A stretch of 64,000 bases of DNA from Chryseobacterium cheonjiense (GCF_012927265.1 NZ_JABBGF010000003.1:124001-188000); one strand, 5' to 3'; shown: positions 29,222-39,255, counted from the first letter of the stretch. Made by a program: numbers and translations. The notes: generated by a model from the sequence alone, not told the origin.

Positions 29222-30244
29222 TTAAAAAAGTTCGCCCGGATTTTTTGGTCTGGAAATATTTAAATGTTTGTATGCTTTATCGGTTACTTCACGCCCTCTC
29301 GGCGTTCTGATAATAAATCCTTCCTGGATTAAAAAAGGCTCATAAACCTCTTCCAAGGTTTCCGGATTTTCCCCGATGGATGTTGCCAAAGCAGAAATAC
29401 CAACAGGTTTTCCTTTAAAATTTTCAATCATGACGCGCATAATCTTGTTATCCATCTCATCGAGTCCGAACTCATCCACATTCAAAGAATCAAGAGCATA
29501 TTTCGTAATGTTGATTTCAATTTCTCCATTTCCTTTGATTTCAGCAAAATCGCGTACCCTTCTCAGAAGAGCATTGGCAATTCTGGGAGTTCCGCGGCTT
29601 CTGCGGGCAATTTCGATGGCAGCATCTTCATAAATCCTTACGCCTAAAACCCTGGAACTTCTTTGAATGATCATCGATAAAAGCTCGATGGTATAATATT
29701 CCAGCCTGCTTTGGATCCCGAATCTTGCCAGCATCGGTTTGGTGAGCATTCCGCTTCTTGTGGTGGCACCTACCAACGTAAAAGGATTTAAGCCGATCTG
29801 AACACTTCTCGCATTCGGACCCGTTTCGAGCATAATGTCAATTTTATAATCTTCCATTGCAGAATATAAATATTCTTCTACAACCGGAGACAGCCTATGA
29901 ATTTCGTCAATAAAAAGGACATCATTTTCTTCAAGATTTGTTAGCAATCCGGCAAGACTTCCCGGCTTGTCCAGAACGGGCCCTGAGGTAATTTTGCAGT
30001 TTACGCCAAGCTCGTTGGCGATAATATTTGCTAATGTTGTTTTACCGAGTCCAGGCGGACCATGAAGTAAGACATGATCCAGTGCTCCGCCACGTTTTTT
30101 GGCAGCAGTTACAAAAACTTCGAGGTTTTCCAGCGTTTTTCTCTGTCCAGCAAAGTCTTTAAAACTCTGCGGGCGGATCTGTTCTTCCTGTGCAAGCTCT
30201 TCACGGGAATAATTATCTTTATCCGGGTGTAAAAAATCGGGCAT
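29222..30244 (-). CDS. ruvB: Holliday junction branch migration helicase RuvB
   Basis: AAA+ hexameric motor that drives branch migration with RuvA. 340 residues. Visible motifs: Walker [12 protein letters not shown] near 62-72, Walker [11 protein letters not shown] near 112, sensor 1 [18 protein letters not shown] near 160-177, the arginine-rich [20 protein letters not shown] near 215, and the C-terminal winged helix ending [21 protein letters not shown]. No ruvA or ruvC adjacent. Confidence 0.97.
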   Translation of the reverse strand: MPDFLHPDKDNYSREELAQEEQIRPQSFKDFAGQRKTLENLEVFVTAAKKRGGALDHVLLHGPPGLGKTTLANIIANELGVNCKITSGPVLDKPGSLAGLLTNLEENDVLFIDEIHRLSPVVEEYLYSAMEDYKIDIMLETGPNARSVQIGLNPFTLVGATTRSGMLTKPMLARFGIQSRLEYYTIELLSMIIQRSSRVLGVRIYEDAAIEIARRSRGTPRIANALLRRVRDFAEIKGNGEIEINITKYALDSLNVDEFGLDEMDNKIMRVMIENFKGKPVGISALATSIGENPETLEEVYEPFLIQEGFIIRTPRGREVTDKAYKHLNISRPKNPGELF

Positions 30245-30461
30245 TAATTCAGTTTCATTTACTGTAAAGATAGGAAAATTGAGGTTAAGAATAAAGATTG
30301 AAATATAAGATTAAGGTTATGACAGAAAGCATATGTACCGATCATGTATCAGATTGATATATTTTAAGTATTTTTGAAAGAGAAATAAAACTGAAAATCA
30401 AAGTTTGCTCTGATGTTTGATTTGCTTAGATTCCTATTAAATGACAAGCATCCGCACAATT

Positions 30462-30480
30462 TTGTCATGTTGAAACCTTT
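30462..30480. repeat. Partial copy of the hut-locus repeat
   Basis: TTGTCATGTTGAAA resembles one arm (TTGTCATGCTGAAA) of the inverted repeat flanking the GIY-YIG remnant 1.4 kb downstream. It lies in the 297-bp ruvB-hutI spacer, which holds no gene that I see. Confidence 0.4.
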
Positions 30481-30541
30481 AGGTTAGACATAGTCAAAGC
30501 ATTTAAACTTTGCAAAGTTTTTAACATCAACTTTAGAATAA

Positions 30542-31768
30542 ATGAAACTAATTGGACCCTTTAAGCAAGTGGTAACTCTTGCCAATCTTCCGTTAAGAGG
30601 AAAGCTATCCGATGAACAGCTGGAAATTATTGAAGATGGCGGACTTATAGTCAGTCAAAATAAAATCCAGAAAGTTGGAAATTTTGAAGCTTTACAATCC
30701 GAATATCCGAATATAGAAATTGAAAGAATAGAAGAGGAGCAAATTGTATTGCCAGCTTTTACGGATTCCCATACTCATATCTGTTTTGGGGGCAATCGTG
30801 CCAATGATTTTGCAATGCGCAACGCAGGCAAGACATATCTCGAAATTGCCGAAAGCGGAGGAGGAATCTGGAGTTCCGTTCAGCACACAAGAAATGCGTC
30901 CGAAGATGAATTGTTGAAAACATTACTGGAGCGCATAAACTTTTTAATCGCTCTCGGAATTACCACCATCGAAATAAAAAGCGGATATGGTCTTGATGTT
31001 GAAAATGAGCTGAAAATGCTTCGGATTATCAAAAAGGCACAGCAGAAAACAAACGCGACACTTGTTCCTACCTGCCTTTCTGCCCATTTAAAGCCGAGAG
31101 ATTTTGAAGGAAGCAATCAGGATTATCTGCAGTATATTTTAACAGAAATTTTGCCTAAAGTAAGAGAAGAGAATCTGGCGAAACGTGTGGATATTTTTAT
31201 TGAAAAATCAGCATTTCTGCCGGAAGAAAGTAAAGTGTTTTTATTAAAAACTAAAGATTTAGGTTTTGAAATAACGGTTCATGCAGACCAATTTACAGCG
31301 GGAAGCTCCAGGATTGCCGTAGAAGTTGGCGCAAAATCTGCAGATCATCTGGAAGCAACTGTTGATGAAGATATTGAATTTTTGGCACAATCGGAAACGG
31401 TTGCAACAGCTTTACCGGGCGCAAGTCTTGGGTTGGGAGAAAAGTTTACTCCTGCGAGAAAGTTATTGGATGCAGGAGCAATTTTGGCTATTGCCAGCGA
31501 CTGGAATCCAGGGTCGGCACCGATGGGCAACCTTATTACACAGGCATCAATTTTAGCAACTTTTGAAAAGCTGACAACCGCTGAAGTTTTAGCCGGAATT
31601 ACTTTCCGTTCGGCTTTTGCACTCGGACTGGAAGACAGGGGAAAACTGGAAAGCGGTTTAAAAGCAGATTTTGTGACATTTAAAACCGATAATTTCCAGA
31701 ATGTTTTATATAATCAGGGGAGTTTAAAAGCGGATAATGTTTATGTTGATGGAATGAAAATTAAATAA
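30542..31768 (+). CDS. hutI: Imidazolonepropionase
   Basis: Third enzyme of histidine degradation: hydrolyses 4-imidazolone-5-propanoate to N-formimidoyl-L-glutamate. A 408-residue amidohydrolase-fold enzyme with zinc ligands in DSHTHICFGGNRANDF near residue 78-83, then VHADQFTAGS near 243, SADHLEAT near 267 and ASDWNPGSAPMGNL near 319, all characteristic of HutI. hutG follows after an interrupted spacer; hutH and hutU are not in the window. Confidence 0.95.
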   Translation: MKLIGPFKQVVTLANLPLRGKLSDEQLEIIEDGGLIVSQNKIQKVGNFEALQSEYPNIEIERIEEEQIVLPAFTDSHTHICFGGNRANDFAMRNAGKTYLEIAESGGGIWSSVQHTRNASEDELLKTLLERINFLIALGITTIEIKSGYGLDVENELKMLRIIKKAQQKTNATLVPTCLSAHLKPRDFEGSNQDYLQYILTEILPKVREENLAKRVDIFIEKSAFLPEESKVFLLKTKDLGFEITVHADQFTAGSSRIAVEVGAKSADHLEATVDEDIEFLAQSETVATALPGASLGLGEKFTPARKLLDAGAILAIASDWNPGSAPMGNLITQASILATFEKLTTAEVLAGITFRSAFALGLEDRGKLESGLKADFVTFKTDNFQNVLYNQGSLKADNVYVDGMKIK

Positions 31769-31841
31769 TTTATTATAATAAAGAATATGTTTAGGTGTTC
31801 TTAGAAGGAGATGACAATCTTGCGTTTTTGCTCTGCGCGTA

Positions 31842-31860
31842 TTGTCATGCTGAAAGCATC
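31842..31860 (+). repeat. Left arm of inverted repeat around GIY-YIG remnant
   Basis: TTGTCATGCTGAAAGCATC; 18 of 19 bases match the reverse complement of 32213-32231. Confidence 0.75.
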
Positions 31861-31902
31861 CAGACACAATCATAATACAGATGATAAAAAATAATGTTCT
31901 AA

Positions 31903-32203
31903 TTGAATGAAGGAATTTATAAATTTTATGTTTATATCTTAACCAATAAAAGCAGAACAGTTTTATACACAGGAGTTACAGGAAATTTACATCAAAGATT
32001 ATTCAGCATGTACATAAAGTTAATCCGAATAGTTTTACTTCAAGGTATAATGCTTGTTTCTTAATTTATTATGAAAGCTTTGGCTGGATACAACAAGCTA
32101 TTGAAAGAGAAAAAGAAATCAAACTTTTAAAAAGGAATAAAAACTTGAATTAATAAGAACTGCAAATCCTAATTTAGATTTTCTTAATTATCTTTTTGAA
32201 TAA
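31903..32203 (+). pseudogene. Decayed GIY-YIG nuclease gene
   Basis: Joining frames gives a UPF0213/YhbQ-like GIY-YIG protein: FYVYILTNKSRTVLYTGVTG then NLHQRLF, a frameshift near 31995-32010, then HKVNPNSFTSRYNACFLIYY, REKEIKLLKRNK, a second frameshift near 32145, and LIRTANPNLDFLNYLFE before the stop at 32201. GIY-YIG core residues (YVYIL ... YTGVT) and the following Arg-containing helix are present, but no single frame spans the gene. The apparent start is TTG at 31903. Lies between hutI and hutG and is flanked by an inverted repeat. Confidence 0.85.
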
Positions 32204-32212
32204 ATGAGCTGA

Positions 32213-32231
32213 GATGCTTCCAGCATGACAA
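32213..32231 (-). repeat. Right arm of inverted repeat around GIY-YIG remnant
   Basis: GATGCTTCCAGCATGACAA; reverse complement of the left arm at 31842-31860 with one mismatch. The arms enclose 352 bp. Confidence 0.75.
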
Positions 32232-32260
32232 ATACGAACCACACAAATTAATAATTGATA

Positions 32261-33181
32261 ATGAACAATATCTGGCAGGGAAGATTAGACGGAGAAGAGT
32301 TGCTTTTCCACAGAATATTTCAGAGAGTTAAAGAAGAAACCAACTATGATCTTATCTCAACGAAGGATTTCGTTTTACACGGATTTGCTGTGGATGAAGG
32401 CGTTCGTAGAAACAAAGGAAGAGAAGGTGCAAAAGATGCTCCTGATATTATTAGAAAAAATATATCAAATTTCCCTGTTATCCGCCCGGATTTTACCTTG
32501 CTCGATTTCGGAAATATTACCTGTGACGGAGAAAATCTGGAAGATGCTCAGAACAGCCTTGCAAAAAATGTATCTAAGGTGCTGCTGAAAAATGGCCGAT
32601 CTGTCGTTTTTGGCGGCGGACATGAAGTTACCTATGCCCATTATCTTGGCGTAAAAACCGCTTTTCCCGAACAAAAGATTGGAATTATCAATATTGATGC
32701 CCATTTTGACAACCGTGAGCCTGAAAACGGAGTAGGGCCGAGTTCGGGTACCGGATTCTGGCAGATCGCTCAGGGTGGGCCAATCAATTCTTTACATATC
32801 GGAATTCAGAGAAATTCGAATACGCTTAAATTATTCGATACAGCTCACCAATATGGAATGAAGTACATACTGGCCGATGAAATCTTTTTTGAAAACCTTC
32901 CATCAATTTATCAGAGAATTAATGATTTGGCAGAAAGTGTTGATTATCTTTATCTTACTATCTGTATGGATGTTTTCAATTCTTCTATAGCTCCCGGAGT
33001 TTCTGCTTCAGCTTATAACGGTATTTTTGCGGACGCAGCATTTATGCATCTTTACAGGCATATTTTAAAAAGTGAAAAACTGTTGGCACTGGATGTGGCC
33101 GAAGTCAATCCGTTATATGATATTCAGGACAGAACCGCAAGGCTCGCAGCAACACTCGTTAACGAATGGTTTATGATTTAA
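32261..33181 (+). CDS. hutG: Formimidoylglutamase (arginase family)
   Basis: Hydrolyses N-formimidoyl-L-glutamate to glutamate and formamide, completing histidine breakdown. A 306-residue ureohydrolase with the binuclear Mn ligands in VFGGGHEVTYAH near residue 118, INIDAHFDNREP near 143 and TICMDVFNSSIAPGVSA near 233, as in the arginase/agmatinase family; the hut context selects HutG. The ATG at 32261 is preferred over an in-frame TTG two codons upstream. Confidence 0.92.
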   Translation: MNNIWQGRLDGEELLFHRIFQRVKEETNYDLISTKDFVLHGFAVDEGVRRNKGREGAKDAPDIIRKNISNFPVIRPDFTLLDFGNITCDGENLEDAQNSLAKNVSKVLLKNGRSVVFGGGHEVTYAHYLGVKTAFPEQKIGIINIDAHFDNREPENGVGPSSGTGFWQIAQGGPINSLHIGIQRNSNTLKLFDTAHQYGMKYILADEIFFENLPSIYQRINDLAESVDYLYLTICMDVFNSSIAPGVSASAYNGIFADAAFMHLYRHILKSEKLLALDVAEVNPLYDIQDRTARLAATLVNEWFMI

Positions 33182-33300
33182 CATCAACCCGATAGAGAGA
33201 ATCATTATTTTATTAGTATACAAGGAATATATTTTGCTCCTTTCATTACGCTTTTAAAGCAATAATAAATTCATTTTGAATTTAAAACAGAGACTATTTT

Positions 33301-34593
33301 ATGGAACAATTAATTGAAAATAAACTTATCAGAGCAGATAAGGCATTTTCAGAATGGAAGAAAATTCCATTCGATCATCGGCAACAACTCATTGCCAAGG
33401 CAGCTGAAATTTTAAAATCACGATCAGAAGAATTTGGAACTATTATTACTTTAGAAATGAACAAGCCAATTTCACAGTCCATTGCAGAGATTGAGAAGTG
33501 TGCTTTAATGATGAATTATTACGCAGATGCCGAAAACATTTTACAACCTGAAAAAATACAGTCCGAATATTCTTACTCCGAGATACATTACGTTCCGAAA
33601 GGGGTAATTTTGGGAGTTATGCCATGGAATTTTCCTTTCTGGCAGGTTCTGAGATTTGCTATTCCGGCTATTCTTGCAGGTAATACCGTCGTGCTGAAAC
33701 ATGCATCAATCTGTTTCGGCAGCGGAAATGCTATTGAAAAAGTATTTCTTGAAGCGGGCTTTCCTGAAGGCGTTTTCCAAAATCTTGAGATAGGACATAA
33801 AGATGTAAAGGAAGTTCTTGAACATAAAACGATTTCCGGTGTGAGTCTTACAGGAAGTGAAAAAGCAGGAGCTGAGGTTGCTTCCATTGCCGGGCAGCAT
33901 ATTAAAAAATCCCTACTGGAATTAGGCGGCAGCGATGCGTTTATCGTTTTGGATGATGCAGATCTGGATGAAGCGGCTAAGGTAGGAGCTTTGGCGAGAC
34001 TTCAGAATTGCGGGCAGACATGCGTTGCAGCAAAAAGATTTATCATTGACGAAAAAATTGAGGATGCTTTTCTTCCGAAATTCATTGAAGAATATCAGAA
34101 ATACATTCCTGCTGATCCCATGGATAAAGAAACGAAAATTGCCGGAATGGCAAGACCTGATCTTGCAGATGATTTGGAAAAGCAGTTTCGTAAAGCATTG
34201 GAAAACGGAGCTGAAATTATTCTTCCCCTGGAAAGAATTTCTGACAACGAATTCAAACCCGGTCTGATTCGTGTGCGGGAAGGAAACCCCATTCTGCAGG
34301 AAGAACTATTCGGACCACTGGGAATGGTAATGACTGCTAAAAATGATGAGGAAGCATTACAACTGGCCAATGATATTCCTTTCGGGCTTTCAAATTCTGT
34401 ATGGACACAAGATAAAGAGCGACAATTATTTTTTATTGAAAATTTGGAATCGGGAACGGTAAATATCAACAGAATGACAAGTTCTGATCCTCGTTTTCCT
34501 TTTGGCGGTACTAAGTCTTCAGGATATGGAACCGAGCTTTCTCTATTGGCTTTAAAGGAATTTGTAAACGCAAAAACGATTTTAGGTCAATAA
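33301..34593 (+). CDS. NAD(P)-dependent aldehyde dehydrogenase, succinate-semialdehyde type
   Basis: A 430-residue aldehyde dehydrogenase. Motifs: MPWNFPFWQVLRFAIPAI near 100, SLTGSEKAGAEVASIAG near 185, LELGGSDAFIVLDDADLDEA near 205-225 containing the general-base Glu, and the catalytic Cys in NCGQTCVAAKRF near 241. The sequence is closest in style to Sad/YneI-like succinate-semialdehyde dehydrogenases and is about 20-30 residues shorter at the N-terminus than those. Downstream of hutG on the same strand but with a 119-bp gap, so membership in the hut operon is uncertain. Confidence 0.85.
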   Translation: MEQLIENKLIRADKAFSEWKKIPFDHRQQLIAKAAEILKSRSEEFGTIITLEMNKPISQSIAEIEKCALMMNYYADAENILQPEKIQSEYSYSEIHYVPKGVILGVMPWNFPFWQVLRFAIPAILAGNTVVLKHASICFGSGNAIEKVFLEAGFPEGVFQNLEIGHKDVKEVLEHKTISGVSLTGSEKAGAEVASIAGQHIKKSLLELGGSDAFIVLDDADLDEAAKVGALARLQNCGQTCVAAKRFIIDEKIEDAFLPKFIEEYQKYIPADPMDKETKIAGMARPDLADDLEKQFRKALENGAEIILPLERISDNEFKPGLIRVREGNPILQEELFGPLGMVMTAKNDEEALQLANDIPFGLSNSVWTQDKERQLFFIENLESGTVNINRMTSSDPRFPFGGTKSSGYGTELSLLALKEFVNAKTILGQ

Positions 34594-34723
34594 TAAAACT
34601 AATTTTAAATTGGATTTATTAGTTTTGAAGAAAAGTAAACACCTCAGAAGTACAGTTGGTGGAAAGATGATACTTCTACCATAAAAAGAATCGTTTTGCC
34701 ATTATTAGAAAAGAAATAAAATA

Positions 34724-34751
34724 AAAAACTCCCGATTATCCGGGAGTTTTG
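34724..34751. terminator. Bidirectional terminator between the aldehyde dehydrogenase and pyk
   Basis: ACTCCCG / CGGGAGT stem flanked by A and T runs, between convergent genes. Confidence 0.85.
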
Positions 34752-34772
34752 CTTTATGATAAACCATTCAAA

Positions 34773-36218
34773 TTAAACGGTAGTTAATCTTAATGTATTT
34801 GTTTTTCCGCCTTCATAGGATGGAGTAGCGTTGATGTTGATTACAAAATCACCAGCCTCAATATATCCGTAGTTGTGCGTAAGCATATTTACCTGGATAA
34901 TCGTTTCATCAGTAGATTTCTTCATATCATAATAATAGGCGTGAACACCCCAAAGAAGGTTCAGCATGGTAATGACTCTTCTGTTTCCACTGTACACGAT
35001 AATGTGGGAATTCGGTCTGTGTGCTGAAAGCTGGAATGCAGTATATCCTGAACTTGTTAAAGTAACGATAGCAGAAACATTGGTTGTTTTTGCAATTCTT
35101 ACTGCTGCCAGACAAACCCTGTTGGTAATGAATCTCTCGTCGATACAATTGAAGTCTTTTTCGATGGGCTCATTTTTATGTTGATAGAAGTGTGTGGTCT
35201 CAATATTTTTTACAATTTTGGTCATGTTTTCCACTACCTGTACCGGATATCTACCTACTGAAGTTTCTCCTGAAAGCATTACCGCATCGGCACCGTCAAG
35301 TACGGAGTTGGCTACGTCGTTTACCTCTGCTCTTGTAGGCGTAAGGCTGTTGATCATTGTTTCCATCATCTGGGTAGCAATGATTACCGGTTTGGAATAG
35401 AATCTTGCTTTTTCTACCAGAGTCTTCTGGATAGCCGGAACTTCTTCCATTGGAACCTCAACTCCTAAATCTCCACGGGCAACCATTAATCCGTCGCATT
35501 CCAATAAGATTTCATCGATATTTTTTACCCCTTCCGGCTTTTCAATTTTAGCAATAATCGGCGTTTTGAATTTTCCGTTCGGGTGTTTGGCAATAAGTTC
35601 TTTCAGGTCAATAATATCCTGTGCATGACGAACGAAAGACAGTGCTATCCAGTCAACATCCTGGTCCAGCATGAAATTGGCATCCTGAATATCCTTTTCC
35701 GTTAAAGCAGGAAGAGAAACATTCGTATTTGGTAGGTTAACACCTTTTTTGGAGCTTAATGGTCCCCCTTGAATGGTCTTTGCTTTTACAGTATCGATAA
35801 GGTTGGTTTCCATAACTTCCAACACCAGTTTACCGTCATCGATCAGGATTCTTTCCCCAACTTTTACATCCTGAGGAAATTGCTGATAAGTCATATAAAC
35901 TTTTGTAGAATCTCCCTCAATCTTTTCATTGGTGAAAGTAAGGATGTCGCCCGGATTAAGGTAAGAACCTTCCTTTACCACCCCAACTCTTAGTTTTGGG
36001 CCCTGCAAGTCTCCTAAAATACCAACAGAAAAGCCATATTCTTTATTAAGCTCTCTGATGATTTCAATATTTGAACGAACTAAATCGTAATCAGCGTGTG
36101 AAAAATTGATTCTGAAAATGTCAACACCTGCTTTCATTAACCCTAACATTACTTCCTTCGACGATGAAGCCGGACCAAGTGTTGCGATAATTTTTGTCTT
36201 CTTTAAATACTTATTCAT
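34773..36218 (-). CDS. pyk: Pyruvate kinase
   Basis: Last step of glycolysis: phosphoenolpyruvate plus ADP to pyruvate plus ATP. 481 residues. Visible are KKTKIIATLGPASS at the start, INFSHADYDLV near 35, AKIEKPEGVKNIDEIL near 220, LMVARGDLGVEVPMEEVP near 245 and MLSGETSVGRYPV near 315. Its start codon overlaps the 3' end of the upstream IPExxxVDY gene by 8 bp, so it is translated in the acpP-fabF-rnc-pyk operon. Confidence 0.97.
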   Translation of the reverse strand: MNKYLKKTKIIATLGPASSSKEVMLGLMKAGVDIFRINFSHADYDLVRSNIEIIRELNKEYGFSVGILGDLQGPKLRVGVVKEGSYLNPGDILTFTNEKIEGDSTKVYMTYQQFPQDVKVGERILIDDGKLVLEVMETNLIDTVKAKTIQGGPLSSKKGVNLPNTNVSLPALTEKDIQDANFMLDQDVDWIALSFVRHAQDIIDLKELIAKHPNGKFKTPIIAKIEKPEGVKNIDEILLECDGLMVARGDLGVEVPMEEVPAIQKTLVEKARFYSKPVIIATQMMETMINSLTPTRAEVNDVANSVLDGADAVMLSGETSVGRYPVQVVENMTKIVKNIETTHFYQHKNEPIEKDFNCIDERFITNRVCLAAVRIAKTTNVSAIVTLTSSGYTAFQLSAHRPNSHIIVYSGNRRVITMLNLLWGVHAYYYDMKKSTDETIIQVNMLTHNYGYIEAGDFVININATPSYEGGKTNTLRLTTV

Positions 36219-36684
36219 AATACTGGATAATTTGATAAAGTTCTTCTTCAGAACCTAATGTATAATCTTGAATAGGAAATACAAGATTTTCAGGGAGCAA
36301 AATTACGGAAAAATCAGGAAACTGTTCCGAACTATGCAAAATATATTGTACTTCTATGTGATTATTTAATAAAAATTTAATGTTTTCTTCTCCTGTAAAG
36401 AGCTCGGTCTGTAATTTTTTTTGTTTACTTTCCGAACATCGGTTGGAAATGAAAGTGAAGCAAGTTTTTGTAAACTTATGATATGCTTCAAATCTTGGAA
36501 AAAAGTAATCATAATAAGACCCGTGATAGATGAGGTCATCAATCCGTTTAAAGTTCAGATCGTTTTTTTGATTAACAGTAAAGAAAAACTCATGATCAGG
36601 TACATTTTTGGCTAATCTTACCAATCCTATGGTAACATCTTCAAATTCTGTTTCGTCGAGATCATAAAGCTTTTGAATTTCCAA
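36211..36684 (-). CDS. IPExxxVDY family protein
   Basis: A 157-residue protein of a Bacteroidota-restricted family named for a C-terminal motif, here LLPENLVFPIQDYTLG (the motif is degenerate: PENLVFPIQDY). It overlaps rnc upstream (23 bp) and pyk downstream (8 bp), the conserved arrangement for this family, indicating tight translational coupling. Function unknown. Confidence 0.8.
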   Translation of the reverse strand: MEIQKLYDLDETEFEDVTIGLVRLAKNVPDHEFFFTVNQKNDLNFKRIDDLIYHGSYYDYFFPRFEAYHKFTKTCFTFISNRCSESKQKKLQTELFTGEENIKFLLNNHIEVQYILHSSEQFPDFSVILLPENLVFPIQDYTLGSEEELYQIIQYYE

Positions 36685-37423
36685 GTATGTTTTCTTTTTT
36701 GTTTAAAATATAAAATGCTCTCTGTGCTGCTTTTTCTTCCGCCTTTTTCTTGGAGGTTTCGGTAGCATTCGCGATTTTTTCTTCCCCGAGCCACACGTGG
36801 CAGCGGAACACAATCGATTTGTTTACCTGTATTTCTTCACAGGTTTCGTACTTTATATTTAATTTTTTCTTTTGGCTCCATTCGAGAAGGAGACCTTTGT
36901 AGCTTACAATTTTATTTTCAAGCTTGTTCATCTCAGTGGGCGTGAGAAGCCTTTCTAAAATAATCCTCCTGCATGTTTCATACTGAAAATCCAGGTAAAC
37001 GGCACCTATTAATGCCTCAAATAAATTTCCGGAAATATTTTCGCCTAATGCCACAGAGGTCTGCTTTTGCAAAAGGTCGGTAAGCTTTAGATCTTCTCCT
37101 AATTTATTAAGATTTTTCCTATTCACAATCTTGGATTTCATTTGCGTCAGGTAGCCTTCATTAGCCTGAGGATACGTCTGAAACAAGTGGCATGAAATGA
37201 TTGTGCCCAAAACAGAATCTCCTAAAAATTCAAGTCTTTCGTAATTGCTGTCTTTATTTTTAGAAGAGTTTTTCACAGAAAAAGCTTCACGGTAAAGAGC
37301 AACATTTTGCACCTCAGTACCCAGAATTTTATTTAATTCAGTACTGAGAAAATAGTCTCTCTCCGTTAATTTTCTTTTTCTTTGTTTGAGAAGGAATTTA
37401 GAAAAGTATTTCTGTAACTCCAT
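36662..37423 (-). CDS. rnc: Ribonuclease III
   Basis: Cuts double-stranded RNA in rRNA maturation and mRNA turnover. 253 residues. The nuclease signature NYERLEFLGDSVLG near residue 63 and the second catalytic segment GNLFEALIGAVYLD near 138 are intact; a C-terminal dsRNA-binding domain follows (LLEWSQKKKLNIKYETCEE, KIANATETSKKKAEEKAAQRAF). Nine bp downstream of fabF, as is usual in flavobacteria. Confidence 0.96.
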   Translation of the reverse strand: MELQKYFSKFLLKQRKRKLTERDYFLSTELNKILGTEVQNVALYREAFSVKNSSKNKDSNYERLEFLGDSVLGTIISCHLFQTYPQANEGYLTQMKSKIVNRKNLNKLGEDLKLTDLLQKQTSVALGENISGNLFEALIGAVYLDFQYETCRRIILERLLTPTEMNKLENKIVSYKGLLLEWSQKKKLNIKYETCEEIQVNKSIVFRCHVWLGEEKIANATETSKKKAEEKAAQRAFYILNKKENILGNSKAL

Positions 37424-37432
37424 TCAGTAGAT

Positions 37433-38677
37433 TTAGATTTTCTTAAATAGAACGCAGGCGTTGTGCCCGCCAAATCCAAAAGTATTGCTCATGGCTACTT
37501 TTACGTCTTTCTTCGCAGCTTCGTTAAATGTGAAATTCAGTCTGCTGTCGATATTTTCATCATCCGTAAAATGGTTGATGGTAGGAGGAACAATACCATG
37601 AATAATCGTTCCTAACGCAGCAATAGCTTCAATAACTCCTGCAGCACCCAACAGGTGGCCGGTCATTGATTTTGTAGAATTAATCTGAATGTCGAAAGCA
37701 TGCTCTCCCAGTAATTTTGAAATTGCATTGGATTCTGCAATGTCTCCTAATGGAGTAGAAGTACCGTGCATATTGATATGATCTACTTCATCAGCAGTTA
37801 GTCCTGCATCTTCCAGGCAGTTTTTCATTACCAGATAAGCGCCTAATCCTTCAGGATGCGGTGCGGTCATGTGATGTGCATCTGCACTCAGACCTCCGCC
37901 TTTTAATTCTGCATAAATTGTTGCCCCACGTTTTACAGCGTGCTCATATTCTTCAAGGATGATACATCCTGCACCTTCGCCCAGTACAAAGCCATCTCTG
38001 TCTTTATCAAAAGGTCTTGAAGCTGTTTTAGGATCATCGTTTCTTGTAGATAATGCCATCATAGCATTAAATCCGCCGACACCGCTTGCCGTAACGGCTG
38101 CTTCGGAGCCTCCACATACAATTACGTCTGCTTTACCCAGCTGGATAAGCATTTTGGAATCAATTAATGCATTGGCCGAAGAGGCACAGGCAGAAACCGT
38201 AGTGTAGTTGGGACCGTGGAAACCATATTCGATGGAGATATGTCCTGGTGTGATATCAGCAATCATTTTAGGAATAAAGAAGGGATTGAATCTCGGAATT
38301 TCCGTATTGGCCCATCCTAAAACTTCAGTTTCAAATGTTTCCAGACCTCCGATACCGGAGCCCCAGATTACACCGACTCTGTTTTTATCTACGCTGTCTT
38401 CAATAATTCTTGAATGTTGTACTGCTTCTCTTGCAGCTACCAGCCCGAGTTGCGTATTTCTGTCCATTTTTTTTGCTTCTTTCTTATCGAAATGCTGCAG
38501 CGGATCGAAATTTTTTACTTCGCAGGCGAATTTTGTCTTGAAGTTTGTGGCATCAAAAAGAGTAATCGGAGCGGCACCGCTCTCACCTTTCACAAGATTT
38601 TCCCAGTATTCTTTTGCATTATTTCCAATCGGTGTTATTGCTCCAAAACCGGTTACAACTACTCTTTTTAATTCCAT
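37433..38677 (-). CDS. fabF: Beta-ketoacyl-ACP synthase II
   Basis: Elongates acyl chains in type II fatty-acid synthesis by decarboxylative condensation with malonyl-ACP. 414 residues. Catalytic Cys in TVSACASSANAL near 163, the first His in NMHGTSTPLGD near 302, the second in SMTGHLLGAAG near 339, and the C-terminal NTFGFGGHNACVLF. Directly downstream of acpP. Confidence 0.97.
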   Translation of the reverse strand: MELKRVVVTGFGAITPIGNNAKEYWENLVKGESGAAPITLFDATNFKTKFACEVKNFDPLQHFDKKEAKKMDRNTQLGLVAAREAVQHSRIIEDSVDKNRVGVIWGSGIGGLETFETEVLGWANTEIPRFNPFFIPKMIADITPGHISIEYGFHGPNYTTVSACASSANALIDSKMLIQLGKADVIVCGGSEAAVTASGVGGFNAMMALSTRNDDPKTASRPFDKDRDGFVLGEGAGCIILEEYEHAVKRGATIYAELKGGGLSADAHHMTAPHPEGLGAYLVMKNCLEDAGLTADEVDHINMHGTSTPLGDIAESNAISKLLGEHAFDIQINSTKSMTGHLLGAAGVIEAIAALGTIIHGIVPPTINHFTDDENIDSRLNFTFNEAAKKDVKVAMSNTFGFGGHNACVLFKKI

Positions 38678-38712
38678 AAACTTAGTTTAATTTTCTTTTT
38701 TGTTGAAGAATA

Positions 38713-38952
38713 TTATTTATTTACTACTTCCTCGATATAAGCGATAGCGTGTCCTACAGTAGTAATTTTTTCAGCCTGATCATCAGGGATTTGAATGTTG
38801 AATTCTTTTTCAAACTCCATGATTAGTTCAACTGTATCCAATGAATCAGCTCCCAGGTCGTTAGTGAAGCTAGCTTCAGGAGTTACTTCTGTTTCTTCAA
38901 CGTCAAGCTTATCAGCGATGATAGCTTTTACTCTTGATGCAATGTCTGACAT
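38713..38952 (-). CDS. acpP: Acyl carrier protein
   Basis: A 79-residue acidic carrier of growing fatty acids. The phosphopantetheine attachment Ser is in the motif [13 protein letters not shown] near residue 37. The start is the ATG at 38952 ([16 protein letters not shown]); an in-frame upstream start at 38985 would add 11 residues and would overlap the -7 box, so it is rejected. First gene of the acpP-fabF-rnc-IPExxxVDY-pyk operon. Confidence 0.97.
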   Translation of the reverse strand: MSDIASRVKAIIADKLDVEETEVTPEASFTNDLGADSLDTVELIMEFEKEFNIQIPDDQAEKITTVGHAIAYIEEVVNK

Positions 38953-38982
38953 AGTAAATTTTTTTTTAATTGTTAGATGGTG

Positions 38983-38990
38983 CAAATATA
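38983..38990 (-). promoter_or_regulatory. -7 promoter box of the acpP operon
   Basis: TATATTTG on the minus strand, matching TAnnTTTG, 30 bp upstream of the acpP start. The rest of the 303-bp spacer to the thermonuclease gene (38953-39255) holds no gene that I see. Confidence 0.5.
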
Positions 38991-39255
38991 TAAAATTCTT
39001 TACGATAAAACATTTTTTTAATGCTTTTTGTCGCCCATAGGTATGTATTTTATCGCATCAGTGTTTAGTATTTTCGTTTTCAGAGCTTTATATTTTGTTG
39101 TTTCCCAATCTTATTTAAGCCTGATTTATTTAAAATACAAATCTTCTTTTATTGTTTGTTGCGTCGTGAAATCCCAACGTGTTCTTTTCATTTTAATGCA
39201 CACAGTATTATCATTAGTTTTGCATTTATTTTTTTAAACACTAGTTTTTATCTGA

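Noticed and set aside
39028..39237. 69-codon hydrophobic frame between acpP and the thermonuclease gene
   Set aside because: Hydrophobicity comes from T-rich DNA; no promoter or homolog-like pattern.
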